In this document: positions 13,859-22,000 of the stretch, piece by piece
Position numbering within the stretch: position 1 is the first letter of the stretch
How the letters are laid out: each line of letters begins with the position of its first letter
Assembly: GCA_947426265.1 (NCBI GenBank)
Contig: CANEDJ010000019.1
Location: 1-26,403, forward strand
DNA: 26,403 bases
Source: MGBC102946 sp022793145
GTDB lineage: Bacteria; Bacillota_I; Bacilli_A; RF39; UBA660
Direction of reading: 5' to 3'
Program-made: the position numbers and the translations under genes
Notes under the pieces: generated by a model
Told to the model about the DNA's origin: nothing
Seen by the model: the letters and a program-made list of their open reading frames with translations, nothing else
Database searches by the model: none

Positions 13859-15106
13859 ATGTTGAAAAAAATGAGTAATATTGTCCTAATTTTTGTCTTG
13901 ATTATCCCTTATTTTATTTTGCCAATTATGGTAAGTGCTGGAGAAAAAGAACTTGAAAATAAAACATTAGCTGAAATACGGCAAGAACTTGTGGATTATG
14001 AAAAGAATTTGGCAGAAAATGAAGAAAAAGAGAGACTAACTCAAGCAGAAATTGATAAAATTACAAATTCTATTACAGAAAATACAAAAACGATTGAGCG
14101 TCTTAGCGATGAAATGATTGAACTTCAAAATGAAATTACACAAGCTGAAAAAGATATAGAAGAGAAAGATAAAGAAATAAAAGAAATTATAAATTTCTTA
14201 CAAGTCGCAAGTGGAGAGTCTGCCTATTTGGAATATGCATTTGGAGCAAAAGATTTCACTGATTTTATATATCGTATGGCTATTTCAGAACAATTATCTT
14301 CTTATAACGAAGAATTGGTAGATGAGTATAATTCATTGATTGAAAATAATAAAAAGAAGAAAAAAGAAAAAGAGGAAAAACAAGAAAATTTAAAAAAAGT
14401 TCAAACAGAATTAGCTACTCAAAAAAATAAATTAGGAGAAGAGCTTAAAACGACTTCGGCAGCTAGCTTAGATATCAACGATGAGATAGAAGATGTGAAA
14501 AAGATAATTCAATATTATGCAGAAGAAGTCGGATGTAATGAAAATGAAACAATCGGTCAATGCTTAAATAGAAAACAAACTTTACCAATAGGAACAGAAT
14601 TTTATCGTCCAGTTGTAAGTGGAAAAATTACAAGTGAATTCGGAAGCCGTTGTTATTGGCTAGGTGGAAAATATAAATGTGACTTTCACGGAGGAATTGA
14701 TATGGCGCAATCAGGAAGTGCAGTGCCTGTATATGCAGCAGCTCCAGGAATTGTTATAGGGCATACTGACCGTAGTTCTTGTGGTGGAAATATGGTTTAT
14801 GTTATCCATAATATTAATGGAAAGAAATATACAAGTCTGTATGCTCACCTTAGACAGATTACAGTAAAAGACAAACAGGTCGTTACTATGGATACACAAA
14901 TAGGAGTTATGGGTGGAAATCCAGCGACTGAATATTGGGATGAATGTTCAACAGGACAGCATTTACATTTTACTTTAGCAAATGGACATTATAGAGTAGA
15001 TTATATGTATTGGAGTCAATTCGAAGCTCATATGTTTAATCCACGAATTTTATTAAATGCACCACCAACTGGAGGTTCTTTCTCAAATCGTTTTAGAAAG
15101 TACTAA
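13859..15106 (+). CDS. Secreted M23 peptidoglycan hydrolase with coiled coil
   Basis: 415 residues. Signal peptide 1-27 (basic start, hydrophobic core, VSA/G cleavage). Long Glu/Lys-rich coiled coil from about 30 to 215, with the layout of EnvC/PcsB-type proteins whose coiled coil is regulated by FtsEX. The LytM/M23 endopeptidase domain has H277-x-x-x-D281 in HGGID and H368-L-H370 in the HxH motif, the zinc ligands, so it should be active and cut peptide cross-bridges outside the cell. No FtsEX gene is in the window. Four Cys flank the catalytic domain (two near C-term, around CGGN and DECS), unusual for Gram-positive exoproteins. It starts 8 nt after the metallopeptidase gene. Confidence 0.9.
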   Translation: MLKKMSNIVLIFVLIIPYFILPIMVSAGEKELENKTLAEIRQELVDYEKNLAENEEKERLTQAEIDKITNSITENTKTIERLSDEMIELQNEITQAEKDIEEKDKEIKEIINFLQVASGESAYLEYAFGAKDFTDFIYRMAISEQLSSYNEELVDEYNSLIENNKKKKKEKEEKQENLKKVQTELATQKNKLGEELKTTSAASLDINDEIEDVKKIIQYYAEEVGCNENETIGQCLNRKQTLPIGTEFYRPVVSGKITSEFGSRCYWLGGKYKCDFHGGIDMAQSGSAVPVYAAAPGIVIGHTDRSSCGGNMVYVIHNINGKKYTSLYAHLRQITVKDKQVVTMDTQIGVMGGNPATEYWDECSTGQHLHFTLANGHYRVDYMYWSQFEAHMFNPRILLNAPPTGGSFSNRFRKY

Positions 15107-15112
15107 AATATA

Positions 15113-15141
15113 TTGACAATAAAACATTTCTTTGTTATTCT
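15113..15141 (+). promoter_or_regulatory. secE-nusG promoter
   Basis: Perfect TTGACA (15113-15118), a 17-nt spacer and TATTCT (15136-15141). The leader of about 55 nt holds no rpmG gene. Confidence 0.85.
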
Positions 15142-15205
15142 ATTTATAGACACAAAGAGTGTTTTTTTAATGGAAAAAACATAAAATTAAAAAGTAGGTG
15201 AAGAT

Positions 15206-15385
15206 ATGAAAAAAATAGCTAGATTTTTCATTGGTGTCAAAAAAGAAATGGGTAAAGTAAGATGGCCTAACAAAAAAGAAATGCTTACATATTCTATTGC
15301 AACAATCTCATTTATTCTTATATTCGGATTATTCTTTGGACTAACAGATTTCATATTTGCAAGTTTAAGGACGATTTTTAGCTAA
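15206..15385 (+). CDS. secE: Preprotein translocase subunit SecE
   Basis: 59 residues, the normal short Gram-positive form. The amphipathic MGKVRWPNKKEM segment carries the family signature (K-x-x-WP), followed by one membrane helix (about 27-50). SecE clamps SecY in the SecYEG channel. RBS AGGTGA. The stop overlaps the nusG start by 1 nt (TAATG), so nusG translation is probably coupled. In Firmicutes rpmG (L33) usually precedes secE; it is absent here. Confidence 0.93.
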   Translation: MKKIARFFIGVKKEMGKVRWPNKKEMLTYSIATISFILIFGLFFGLTDFIFASLRTIFS

Positions 15386-15924
15386 TGCAAAAAGAATGGT
15401 ATGTTGTTAATACTTATTCAGGACATGAGAATAAAGTAAAAGAAAAATTAGAGATGCGTGCAAGTTCTATGGGGCTAGAAGATTATATTTTTAGAGTTGT
15501 AGTTCCAGAAGAAACGGTGATAGAAAAAGACAAAAAAACAGGGGCAGAAAAAGCCAAACAGAAAAAAATGTTTCCAGGATATATCTTGGTAGAAATGATT
15601 ATGACAGACGAAGCTTGGTTTATTGTCAGAAATACTCCAGGAGTAACTGGATTTATTGGTTCTTCTGGAAAAGGAGCTAAACCATTTCCACTTACTCCAG
15701 CTGAAGTTGATAACATTTTAAATAGTATGGGTATGAGTCGTATTGAAATAGGAGAAGGCCTTAAAATCGGAGATAGTATTAAAGTTATTGGTGGACCATT
15801 TGCTAATATGTATGGAAAAGTAAAGAACTTAGAAACAGGGAATGGTACAATCGAAGTAGTTTTAGACTTGTTTGGGCAAGAAACTATTGTTGAATTAGAA
15901 CTATCAGAAATTGAACAAGCATAG
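15385..15924 (+). CDS. nusG: Transcription elongation/antitermination factor NusG
   Basis: 179 residues, normal length. The N-terminal NGN domain opens with WYVVNTYSGHE and contains FPGYILVEM and NTPGVTGF; the C-terminal KOW domain is around GDSIKVIGGPFANMYGKV. NusG binds RNA polymerase and links it to ribosomes or Rho. It follows secE with TAATG overlap; its own SD is weak (AAGG, 15367-15370) and 14 nt away. Confidence 0.97.
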   Translation: MQKEWYVVNTYSGHENKVKEKLEMRASSMGLEDYIFRVVVPEETVIEKDKKTGAEKAKQKKMFPGYILVEMIMTDEAWFIVRNTPGVTGFIGSSGKGAKPFPLTPAEVDNILNSMGMSRIEIGEGLKIGDSIKVIGGPFANMYGKVKNLETGNGTIEVVLDLFGQETIVELELSEIEQA

Positions 15925-15953
15925 TTTACAAAAAAGTAAAATTGTGCTATTAT
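15925..15953 (+). promoter_or_regulatory. rplK-rplA promoter
   Basis: TTTACA (15925-15930), starting right after the nusG stop, a 17-nt spacer and TATTAT (15948-15953). Confidence 0.8.
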
Positions 15954-15960
15954 GGAATGG

Positions 15961-16047
15961 CTATATTGATTTATTCATATAGATAAAACAAGTGGGAGAT
16001 TAAAATGCGGATATCATTATGACCACTCGCGAAAAAAATATAGGAGG
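15961..16047 (+). promoter_or_regulatory. L1-binding autoregulatory leader of rplK
   Basis: A leading hairpin CTATAT/ATATAG (15961-15966 with 15977-15982) is followed by AGTGG...CCACT (15991-15995 with 16023-16027). The latter contains GTGGGAG and a TGCGG segment, and the RBS AGGAGG (16042-16047) comes next. The GTGGGAG...CCAC layout is repeated before rplA and mimics the L1 stalk rRNA target. L1 binding would block translation. Confidence 0.65.
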
Positions 16048-16055
16048 TGTTTTTC

Positions 16056-16484
16056 GTGGCAAAAAAGAATGTAACAAAAGTTGTTAAATTGCAAATCCCA
16101 GCAGGGAAAGCTACTCCAGCTCCACCAGTAGGAACTGTATTAGGACCAGCTGGAATTAATTTACAGGAATTCTGTACAAAATATAACGATGCAACAAAAG
16201 ATAGGATGGGAGATATTTTACCAGTTGAAATTTCTATTTATGAAGATAGAACATTTGACTTTGTAATTAAGACTCCACCAGCAGCTTTCTTGATTAAAAA
16301 GTATGCAAAATTAAAATCAGGTTCTGCAAAAGGATCTAAAGAAACTGTTGCAACATTAACAAACAGTCAAATTAAAGAAATTGCTGAGATTAAATTGCCA
16401 GACCTTAATTGTTATTCTGTAGAAGAAGCAATTAAGATTGTTGAAGGTACTGCCATCAACATGGGCGTTAAAATCGAAGGATAA
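16056..16484 (+). CDS. rplK: 50S ribosomal protein L11
   Basis: 142 residues, the full family length. Begins AKKNVTKVVKLQIPAGKATPAPPVGTVLG territory with the typical Pro-rich N-domain, the linker to the rRNA-binding C-domain with KSGSAKGSK and the GTAINMGV end. The start is GTG at 16056, 8 nt after AGGAGG; an in-frame GTG at 16047 is inside the SD itself and is rejected. L11 forms the GTPase-associated centre. Confidence 0.97.
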   Translation: MAKKNVTKVVKLQIPAGKATPAPPVGTVLGPAGINLQEFCTKYNDATKDRMGDILPVEISIYEDRTFDFVIKTPPAAFLIKKYAKLKSGSAKGSKETVATLTNSQIKEIAEIKLPDLNCYSVEEAIKIVEGTAINMGVKIEG

Positions 16485-16490
16485 TAAATA

Positions 16491-16545
16491 CATAGGGAAT
16501 ACCTATGTGGGAGGAAATTAGTCCGCATATACCACATAAGGAGGT
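16491..16545 (+). promoter_or_regulatory. L1-binding site before rplA with alternative fold
   Basis: TATGTGG (16504-16510) pairs with CCACATA (16532-16538), enclosing GTGGGAGG and TCCGC as at the rplK leader. The SD AAGGAGG (16538-16544) abuts the stem. An upstream hairpin CATAGG/CCTATG (16491-16496 with 16502-16507) uses the same TATG bases, so the two folds exclude each other. Confidence 0.65.
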
Positions 16546-16551
16546 AAAAAA

Positions 16552-17247
16552 ATGAAAAAAGGTAAAAAGTATGTAGAAGCTGCTAAAAAAGTAGAAAAGA
16601 ACAAACTTTATACAAAAGAAGAAGCAATTAAATTAGTAAAAGAAACAGCTGTAACAAAATTTGATGGTTCTGTTGAATTAGCGATCCGCTTAAATTTGGA
16701 TACTAAAAAAGCAGATCAACAATTAAGAGGTGCTACAGTACTTCCAAATGGAACAGGAAAAACTAAAAAAGTTTTAGTAATTGCTAAGGGAGAACAAGCT
16801 AAAGCAGCAGAAGCAGCAGGCGCTGATTATGTTGGAGAAATGGACATGATTACCAAAATCGAAAAAGAAAATTGGTTTGATTTTGATACTATGATCGCAA
16901 CTCCTGATATGATGCCAGCTCTTGGTAAATTAGGGCGTGTTTTAGGACCTAAAGGTTTAATGCCAAACCCTAAAACAGGAACTGTTACTATGGATGTAGC
17001 AAAAGCAGTAGAAGATGTTAAAAAAGGACGTGTAGAATATCGTACTGATAGTTATGGTAATGTACATGTTATTATTGGAAAAACATCATTTGATGACAGC
17101 AAATTAGTAGAAAATTTAAATGCTTTCGTATCATTAATTATCAAAACAAAACCATCTGTTGTTAAAGGAACATATATTAAAAATATATCAGTTTCATCAA
17201 CAATGGGTCCTGGAATTAAGATTGATACAAATAGTTTTGACATTTAG
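16552..17247 (+). CDS. rplA: 50S ribosomal protein L1
   Basis: 231 residues, full length. Family motifs present: FDGSVELAIRL, the GPKGLMPNPKTGTVT loop, KGRVEYRTDS and the C-terminal YIKNISVSSTMGPGIKID. L1 forms the mobile stalk that helps release the E-site tRNA and represses its own operon through mRNA sites such as those at 15961-16047 and 16491-16545. The last codons include the -35 box of the rplJ promoter. Confidence 0.97.
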   Translation: MKKGKKYVEAAKKVEKNKLYTKEEAIKLVKETAVTKFDGSVELAIRLNLDTKKADQQLRGATVLPNGTGKTKKVLVIAKGEQAKAAEAAGADYVGEMDMITKIEKENWFDFDTMIATPDMMPALGKLGRVLGPKGLMPNPKTGTVTMDVAKAVEDVKKGRVEYRTDSYGNVHVIIGKTSFDDSKLVENLNAFVSLIIKTKPSVVKGTYIKNISVSSTMGPGIKIDTNSFDI

Positions 17248-17265
17248 TAATAACTATGTTATACT
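17237..17265 (+). promoter_or_regulatory. rplJ-rplL promoter
   Basis: Perfect TTGACA (17237-17242, inside the last rplA codons), a 17-nt spacer and TATACT (17260-17265). Confidence 0.88.
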
Positions 17266-17271
17266 ATAGTC

Positions 17272-17395
17272 GCTTTTGAAAAAGGAATAAATACCGTAGA
17301 CAGTAGGAGCTTTAAAGCTTAATATTTCCTACCGAGGAAGTTTTTAAAACAAAAAGAGTCTTACGGTAAAGTGTAGACTCTTTTTATACGGTATT
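17272..17395 (+). promoter_or_regulatory. L10 leader (autoregulatory mRNA element)
   Basis: The order is the known L10(L12) binding leader of Firmicutes: an ATACCGTAGAC start, AGTAGGAG, a small AGCTTTAAAGCTT hairpin and CCTACCGAGGAAG. GTAGGA (17303-17308) pairs with TCCTAC (17327-17332). AATACCGTA (17290-17298) pairs with TACGGTATT (17387-17395), closing the element. Inside is an 11-bp hairpin, AAAAAGAGTCT/AGACTCTTTTT (17351-17361 with 17375-17385), whose U-tract overlaps the stem and can act as attenuator. Its loop also carries TACGGTA (17362-17368). Confidence 0.85.
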
Positions 17396-17418
17396 ACACA
17401 AAATAGAGGAGGTGTAAT

Positions 17419-17916
17419 ATGGCAAATCAAAAGATCTTAGATCAAAAACAAGAGATCATCAATGAAATCAGTGATAGAGTAAAAGAATCATCAAGTGTTG
17501 TATTTTTTGAATATCATGGATTAACAGTTACTGAAACAAATGAGTTAAGAAGAAAACTTAGAGAATCAGGATCTGATTTTAAAATCTATAAGAACACTTT
17601 AGCACGTCGTGCTTTAGACGCTCTTAAAATCACAGCTTTAGATGAAGAACTAAATGGGCCTAAAGCTATCGCTTTTGGAACAGATGCAGTTGCTCCAATT
17701 AAAATACTTAATGACTATGCAAAAGAACATCCAGCTTTGGTATTAAAAGTTGGAATTGTAGATGGAGAAGTAGCTGATGAAGCAATGTTAAAAAAACTTG
17801 CAGCTATCCCATCAAGAGAAGGTTTACTTACTATGTTTGCAAGTGGATTGTTAGCAATTCCAAGAGATTTCTCAATCTGCTTAGATTTACATAGCAAAAA
17901 TTTAGAAGAAAAATAA
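17419..17916 (+). CDS. rplJ: 50S ribosomal protein L10
   Basis: 165 residues, normal. N-terminal rRNA-binding domain with VVFFEYHGLTVTETNELR and KNTLARRAL; the C-terminal helix (about 130-165) binds L7/L12 dimers. RBS GAGGAGGTG. It is expressed with rplL from the promoter within rplA, under the L10 leader; 20 nt separate it from rplL. Confidence 0.97.
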   Translation: MANQKILDQKQEIINEISDRVKESSSVVFFEYHGLTVTETNELRRKLRESGSDFKIYKNTLARRALDALKITALDEELNGPKAIAFGTDAVAPIKILNDYAKEHPALVLKVGIVDGEVADEAMLKKLAAIPSREGLLTMFASGLLAIPRDFSICLDLHSKNLEEK

Positions 17917-17936
17917 TTTAAAAGGAGGAATATAAA

Positions 17937-18305
17937 ATGGCAAAATTAAGCGCAAAAGAAATTATTGATTCACTAAAAGAAATGACACTTTTAGAAATTA
18001 AAGAAGTAGTAGATTTAATGAAAGAAGAATTTGGTGTAGATCCAAGTGCAGTTGCAGTTGCTGCTGCTCCAGCAGGTGCTGCTGCTGAAGAAGGACCAAG
18101 CGCAGTAGATGTAGTTCTTGCAAATGCTGGTGCTAACAAAATTGCTGTTATCAAATTAGTTCGTGACATTACTGGTCTAGGATTAAAAGAAGCTAAAGAT
18201 TTAGCTGATAATGGTGGAGTTGTAAAAGAAAAAGCTACTGCTGATGAAGCTAATGAATTAAAAGCTAAATTCGAAGAAGCTGGCGCTACTATCGAATTAA
18301 AATAA
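17937..18305 (+). CDS. rplL: 50S ribosomal protein L7/L12
   Basis: 122 residues, normal. N-terminal dimerisation helices (1-35), an Ala/Gly/Pro-rich hinge (about 40-55, AAAPAGAAAEEG) and a C-terminal factor-binding domain with KIAVIKLVRDITGLGLKEAK. It recruits translation GTPases as multiple copies on L10. RBS AAAGGAGG. Confidence 0.98.
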   Translation: MAKLSAKEIIDSLKEMTLLEIKEVVDLMKEEFGVDPSAVAVAAAPAGAAAEEGPSAVDVVLANAGANKIAVIKLVRDITGLGLKEAKDLADNGGVVKEKATADEANELKAKFEEAGATIELK

Positions 18306-18325
18306 TTACAATCATAAATGGTTTT

Positions 18326-18350
18326 AGCCTATACTAATTTAGTATGGGCT
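18326..18350 (+). terminator. Hairpin between rplL and ybxB (partial attenuator or processing site)
   Basis: An 11-pair stem (18326-18336 with 18340-18350, one T-G pair) has a 3-nt loop but only TTCG after it. Without a U-tract it may set the rplL/ybxB transcript ratio or stabilise the rplJL 3' end. Confidence 0.5.
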
Positions 18351-18375
18351 TTCGCCGTATATAAAAGGAGTTATT

Positions 18376-18960
18376 ATGTCATATTATTTTTCAAATGATG
18401 AAAGTGTAAAAACAAATAAAAAAGACCATCAAGTAAATATTGCAGGATTGTCGTTTATTTTCACAACAGATAATGGAGTATTTTCAAAAAAAGGATTGGA
18501 TTTTGGAACAAGGACATTATTAGAAACTTTGCCAGAATATATCAATGGAGAAATATTAGATTTTGGATGTGGATATGGAGCAATTGGAATTTTTCTAAAA
18601 AAGAAATATCAATGCGAAATTGATATGGTTGATATTAATAAAAGAAGCCTGGCATTGGCATCAAAAAACGCTTCCAAAAATAGTGTGAATGTGAATATAT
18701 TTGAAAGCAATATTTATGAAAATATAAAAAAAGAATATGATTTTATTATTACCAATCCACCAATACGAGTAGGAAAAAAAATATTGTATCATATTTTAAT
18801 GGAAGCAAAAGAACACCTGAAAGACAAAGGAGAACTTTGGCTTGTTGTTCATAAAGATCAAGGCGCTAAAACATTACTAAAAGATTTGAACCAAATATAT
18901 GATGCAGAGCTAATTATAAAAAATAAAGGTTTTTATGTAATTTGTGCCAAGAAGCGTTGA
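18376..18960 (+). CDS. ybxB: Class I SAM methyltransferase YbxB (RsmC-like)
   Basis: 194 residues, family length. A SAM-binding motif DFGCGYGAIG (about residues 58-67) and the catalytic NPPIR (127-131) mark an RsmC/RlmG-type N2-guanine RNA methyltransferase; the acidic end of strand 2 is DMVDIN. Its place between rplL and rpoB is typical of Firmicutes ybxB. The target is presumed to be 16S rRNA but is inferred. The stop (TGA, 18958-18960) lies in the -35 box of the rpoB promoter. Confidence 0.9.
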   Translation: MSYYFSNDESVKTNKKDHQVNIAGLSFIFTTDNGVFSKKGLDFGTRTLLETLPEYINGEILDFGCGYGAIGIFLKKKYQCEIDMVDINKRSLALASKNASKNSVNVNIFESNIYENIKKEYDFIITNPPIRVGKKILYHILMEAKEHLKDKGELWLVVHKDQGAKTLLKDLNQIYDAELIIKNKGFYVICAKKR

Positions 18961-18985
18961 CAGAATTACATATTTTTGGTAAAAT
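18957..18985 (+). promoter_or_regulatory. rpoB-rpoC promoter
   Basis: Perfect TTGACA (18957-18962), overlapping the ybxB stop, a 17-nt spacer and TAAAAT (18980-18985) preceded by TGG (extended -10). Confidence 0.85.
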
Positions 18986-18997
18986 TTTAAATTGGTG

Positions 18998-19022
18998 GCA
19001 TGTACTGTTTTTTCGTGCATGC
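18998..19022 (+). promoter_or_regulatory. Hairpin in rpoB leader
   Basis: GCATGTAC (18998-19005) pairs with GTGCATGC (19015-19022), one G-U, around a U-rich 9-nt loop. The following GCATGCAT repeats can shift the pairing. It lies in the rpoB 5' UTR 23 nt before the RBS; role unknown. Confidence 0.45.
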
Positions 19023-19057
19023 ATGCATAGTCAATATAGGTTATAGGGGTGAAAAGA

Positions 19058-22000
19058 GTGGCTTATACAGTTAAAAAATATGGTGATCACCGTGAAAGAC
19101 GTAATTACGCAAAAACAAAAAATGCAATTGAACTTGAAAATTTATTAGAAATTCAAAAGAAGTCATATGACTGGTTTATGACAGAAGGAATTAAAGAAGT
19201 ATTTGATGACATTTTTCCAGTAGAAAGTTTTACTGGAAATTTATCGCTTGAATTTGGAGAATACTCTTTTGAATCACCAAGATATTCAATTAAAGGATGC
19301 AAAGAAAGATATGCAACATATGCAGCACCTTTAAAAGTGGCAGCAAGATTGTTTAATGGAGAAACAGGAGAGGTAAAAGAACAAGATATTTATCTTGGAG
19401 ATATGCCGATTATGACTGATAGTGGAACATTTATTATAAACGGAGCAGAACGTGTTATTGTTTCACAATTGGTTCGTTCCCCTAGTGTTTATTTTGGGAA
19501 AGAAGTGGATAAAAAAAATGGAAAACTTGTTATCACTTCACAAATTATTCCAACAAGAGGTACTTGGTTAGAATATGAAACAGATGCGAGAGATGTTATT
19601 TATGTTCGCATTGACCGTACTAGAAAAGTACCTATTACAACCTTACTTCGTGCTTTAGGTCTTTCTAATGACGAAGATATTTATGATTTATTTGGAGAAG
19701 ATGATTATTTAACTAGAACGATTGAAAAAGATGCCAACAAAAATACTGATGAAGCTCTTATTGATATTCATTCTAAATTAAGACCAGGAGAACCATCTAC
19801 TCTAGATAGTGCGAAGAACCAACTTGTTTCTAGATTTTTTGATGCTTTTCGTTATGATTTAGCAAAAGTTGGACGTTATAAATTTAATAGAAAATTAAAT
19901 GTATTAGATCGTTTGCTTGGGTGTACTTTAGCTGAAGACATCAAAGTAAATAAAGAAGTAGTTGCAGCAAAAGATACTGTTGTAACAAAAGAAATCTTAG
20001 AAACTTTAAAACCAATTATGGATCAAGGCTATGGAATAAAAGAGGTATTGGTAAATACTGATTTAGATACTTATAACAAAGTCCAAATTGTAAAAGTATA
20101 TTCTAAGAAAAATCCAGAGAAAATTGTTAAAATTATTGGAAATGATCAAAGTGCTACAGTAAAACGTTTAACAATTTCAGATGTTTATGCTTCTGTATCT
20201 TATTACTTAAATTTACTTGAAGGAATAGGATCTTATGATGAAATTGACCATTTATCAAATCGTCGTGTTCGTCAAGTAGGAGAATTATTACAAAACCAAT
20301 TTAGAATAGGAATTAGTCGTATTGAGAGAGTTATTAGAGATAGAATGTCAACTCAAGAAATCACAGAAGTAACTCCAAAATCATTAATTAATATTAGACC
20401 ATTAACTGCTTCCATCAAAGAATTCTTTGGAAGCAGTCAGTTATCACAATTCATGGACCAAACAAATCCAGTAGCGGAGCTTACAAACAAACGTCGTTTA
20501 TCAAGCTTAGGGCCTGGGGGACTTTCTAGAGATCGTGCTGGAATGGAAGTTCGTGACGTTAATCCATCGCACTATGGTAGACTTTGTCCGATTGAATCTC
20601 CAGAAGGACCGAACATTGGACTTATTACCTCTCTAGCTAGTTATGCGAGAGTAAATGATTATGGATTTATTATGACTCCATATCGTAAAGTGGATAACAA
20701 ACATTTGACAGATGAAATTGTTTATATGACAGCTGATGAAGAACTAGAGCATTATATTTCACAAGCTACAGTAAAAGTAGATGATGAAAATGTAATCGTT
20801 CCAGAACGTGTACCAGTACGTTATCGTGGAGAAAACTTAATTGTCAATTCTGAACAAGTAGATTATATAGATGTCTCTCCACAACAAGTTGTTTCAATAA
20901 CAACACAAGGAATTCCATTCCTAGAACACGATGATGGAAAAAGAGCATTGATGGGTGCTAACATGCAACGTCAAGCAATCCCATTATTAAAAGCAGAAGC
21001 TCCGCTTGTTGGAACAGGTGTAGAAGCAATTGCTGCAAGAGACTCAGGAGCAGTTGTGATTGCAAAAGCAACAGGAACAGTAGACTATGTTGACTCTAAA
21101 AAAATTATTGTTAAAACAATGGGTGGAATGGATACATATTACTTAAATGGATTTGAAAGAAGTAATGCAGGTACTTGTTATCATCAAGTTCCAATCGTAA
21201 AACTTGGCGATAAAGTAGAAAGAGGAGAAGTCATTGCTGATGGACCATCTACTGAAAAAGGAGAAATGGCACTTGGAAGAAATGTTGTAGTAGCATTTAT
21301 GAACTACAATGGATATAACTATGAAGATGCTGTTATTTTAAATGAAAGACTTGTAAAAGATGATGTTTATACATCAATTCATATTGAAGATTATCAAATC
21401 GAATGTCGTGATACCAAACTAGGACCAGAGGAATTTACAAGAGATATTCCAAACGTGAGTGAAGAAGCGCGTAAAAACTTGGATGATAATGGTATTGTTA
21501 GAATTGGTACTGAAGTAAAAGATGATGATATCTTAGTTGGAAAAGTGACTCCAAAAGGAATGGCAGAATTAACAAGTGAAGAAAAATTGTTACATGCAAT
21601 TTTTGGAGAAAAAACAAGAGAAGTAAGAGATACCTCTTTACGCGTTCCACATGGTGGAGAAGGAATTGTTCATGATGTAAAAATCTTTACCAAAGAAGAT
21701 ACAGATGAACTCCCAGCAGGTGTATCAAAGATTGTACGTGTTTATATTGCTCAAAAGCGTAAGATTAGTGTTGGAGATAAAATGGCAGGTAGACATGGTA
21801 ACAAAGGTGTTATTTCCCTTATTTTACCAGAAGAAGATATGCCATATTTAGAGGATGGAACACCAGTGGATATTTTGTTAAACCCATTAGGAGTACCAAG
21901 CCGTATGAACATTGGACAGATCCTAGAAATGCACTTAGGAATGGCAGCTAAAGAACTAGGAATTTATGTAGCAACACCAGTATTTGATGGTGCTAGTCGA

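Noticed and set aside
16047..16055. Upstream GTG start for rplK
   Set aside because: The GTG is part of the AGGAGGTG Shine-Dalgarno; GTG at 16056 gives the conserved L11 N-terminus.
17918..18169. Minus-strand frame opposite rplL
   Set aside because: It is antisense to a fully conserved ribosomal gene with no RBS or promoter; a shadow caused by the Ala-rich codons.
18960..18960. Mycoplasma-type code with TGA as Trp
   Set aside because: ybxB stops at TGA exactly at the rpoB promoter, and Trp residues in conserved sites use TGG.
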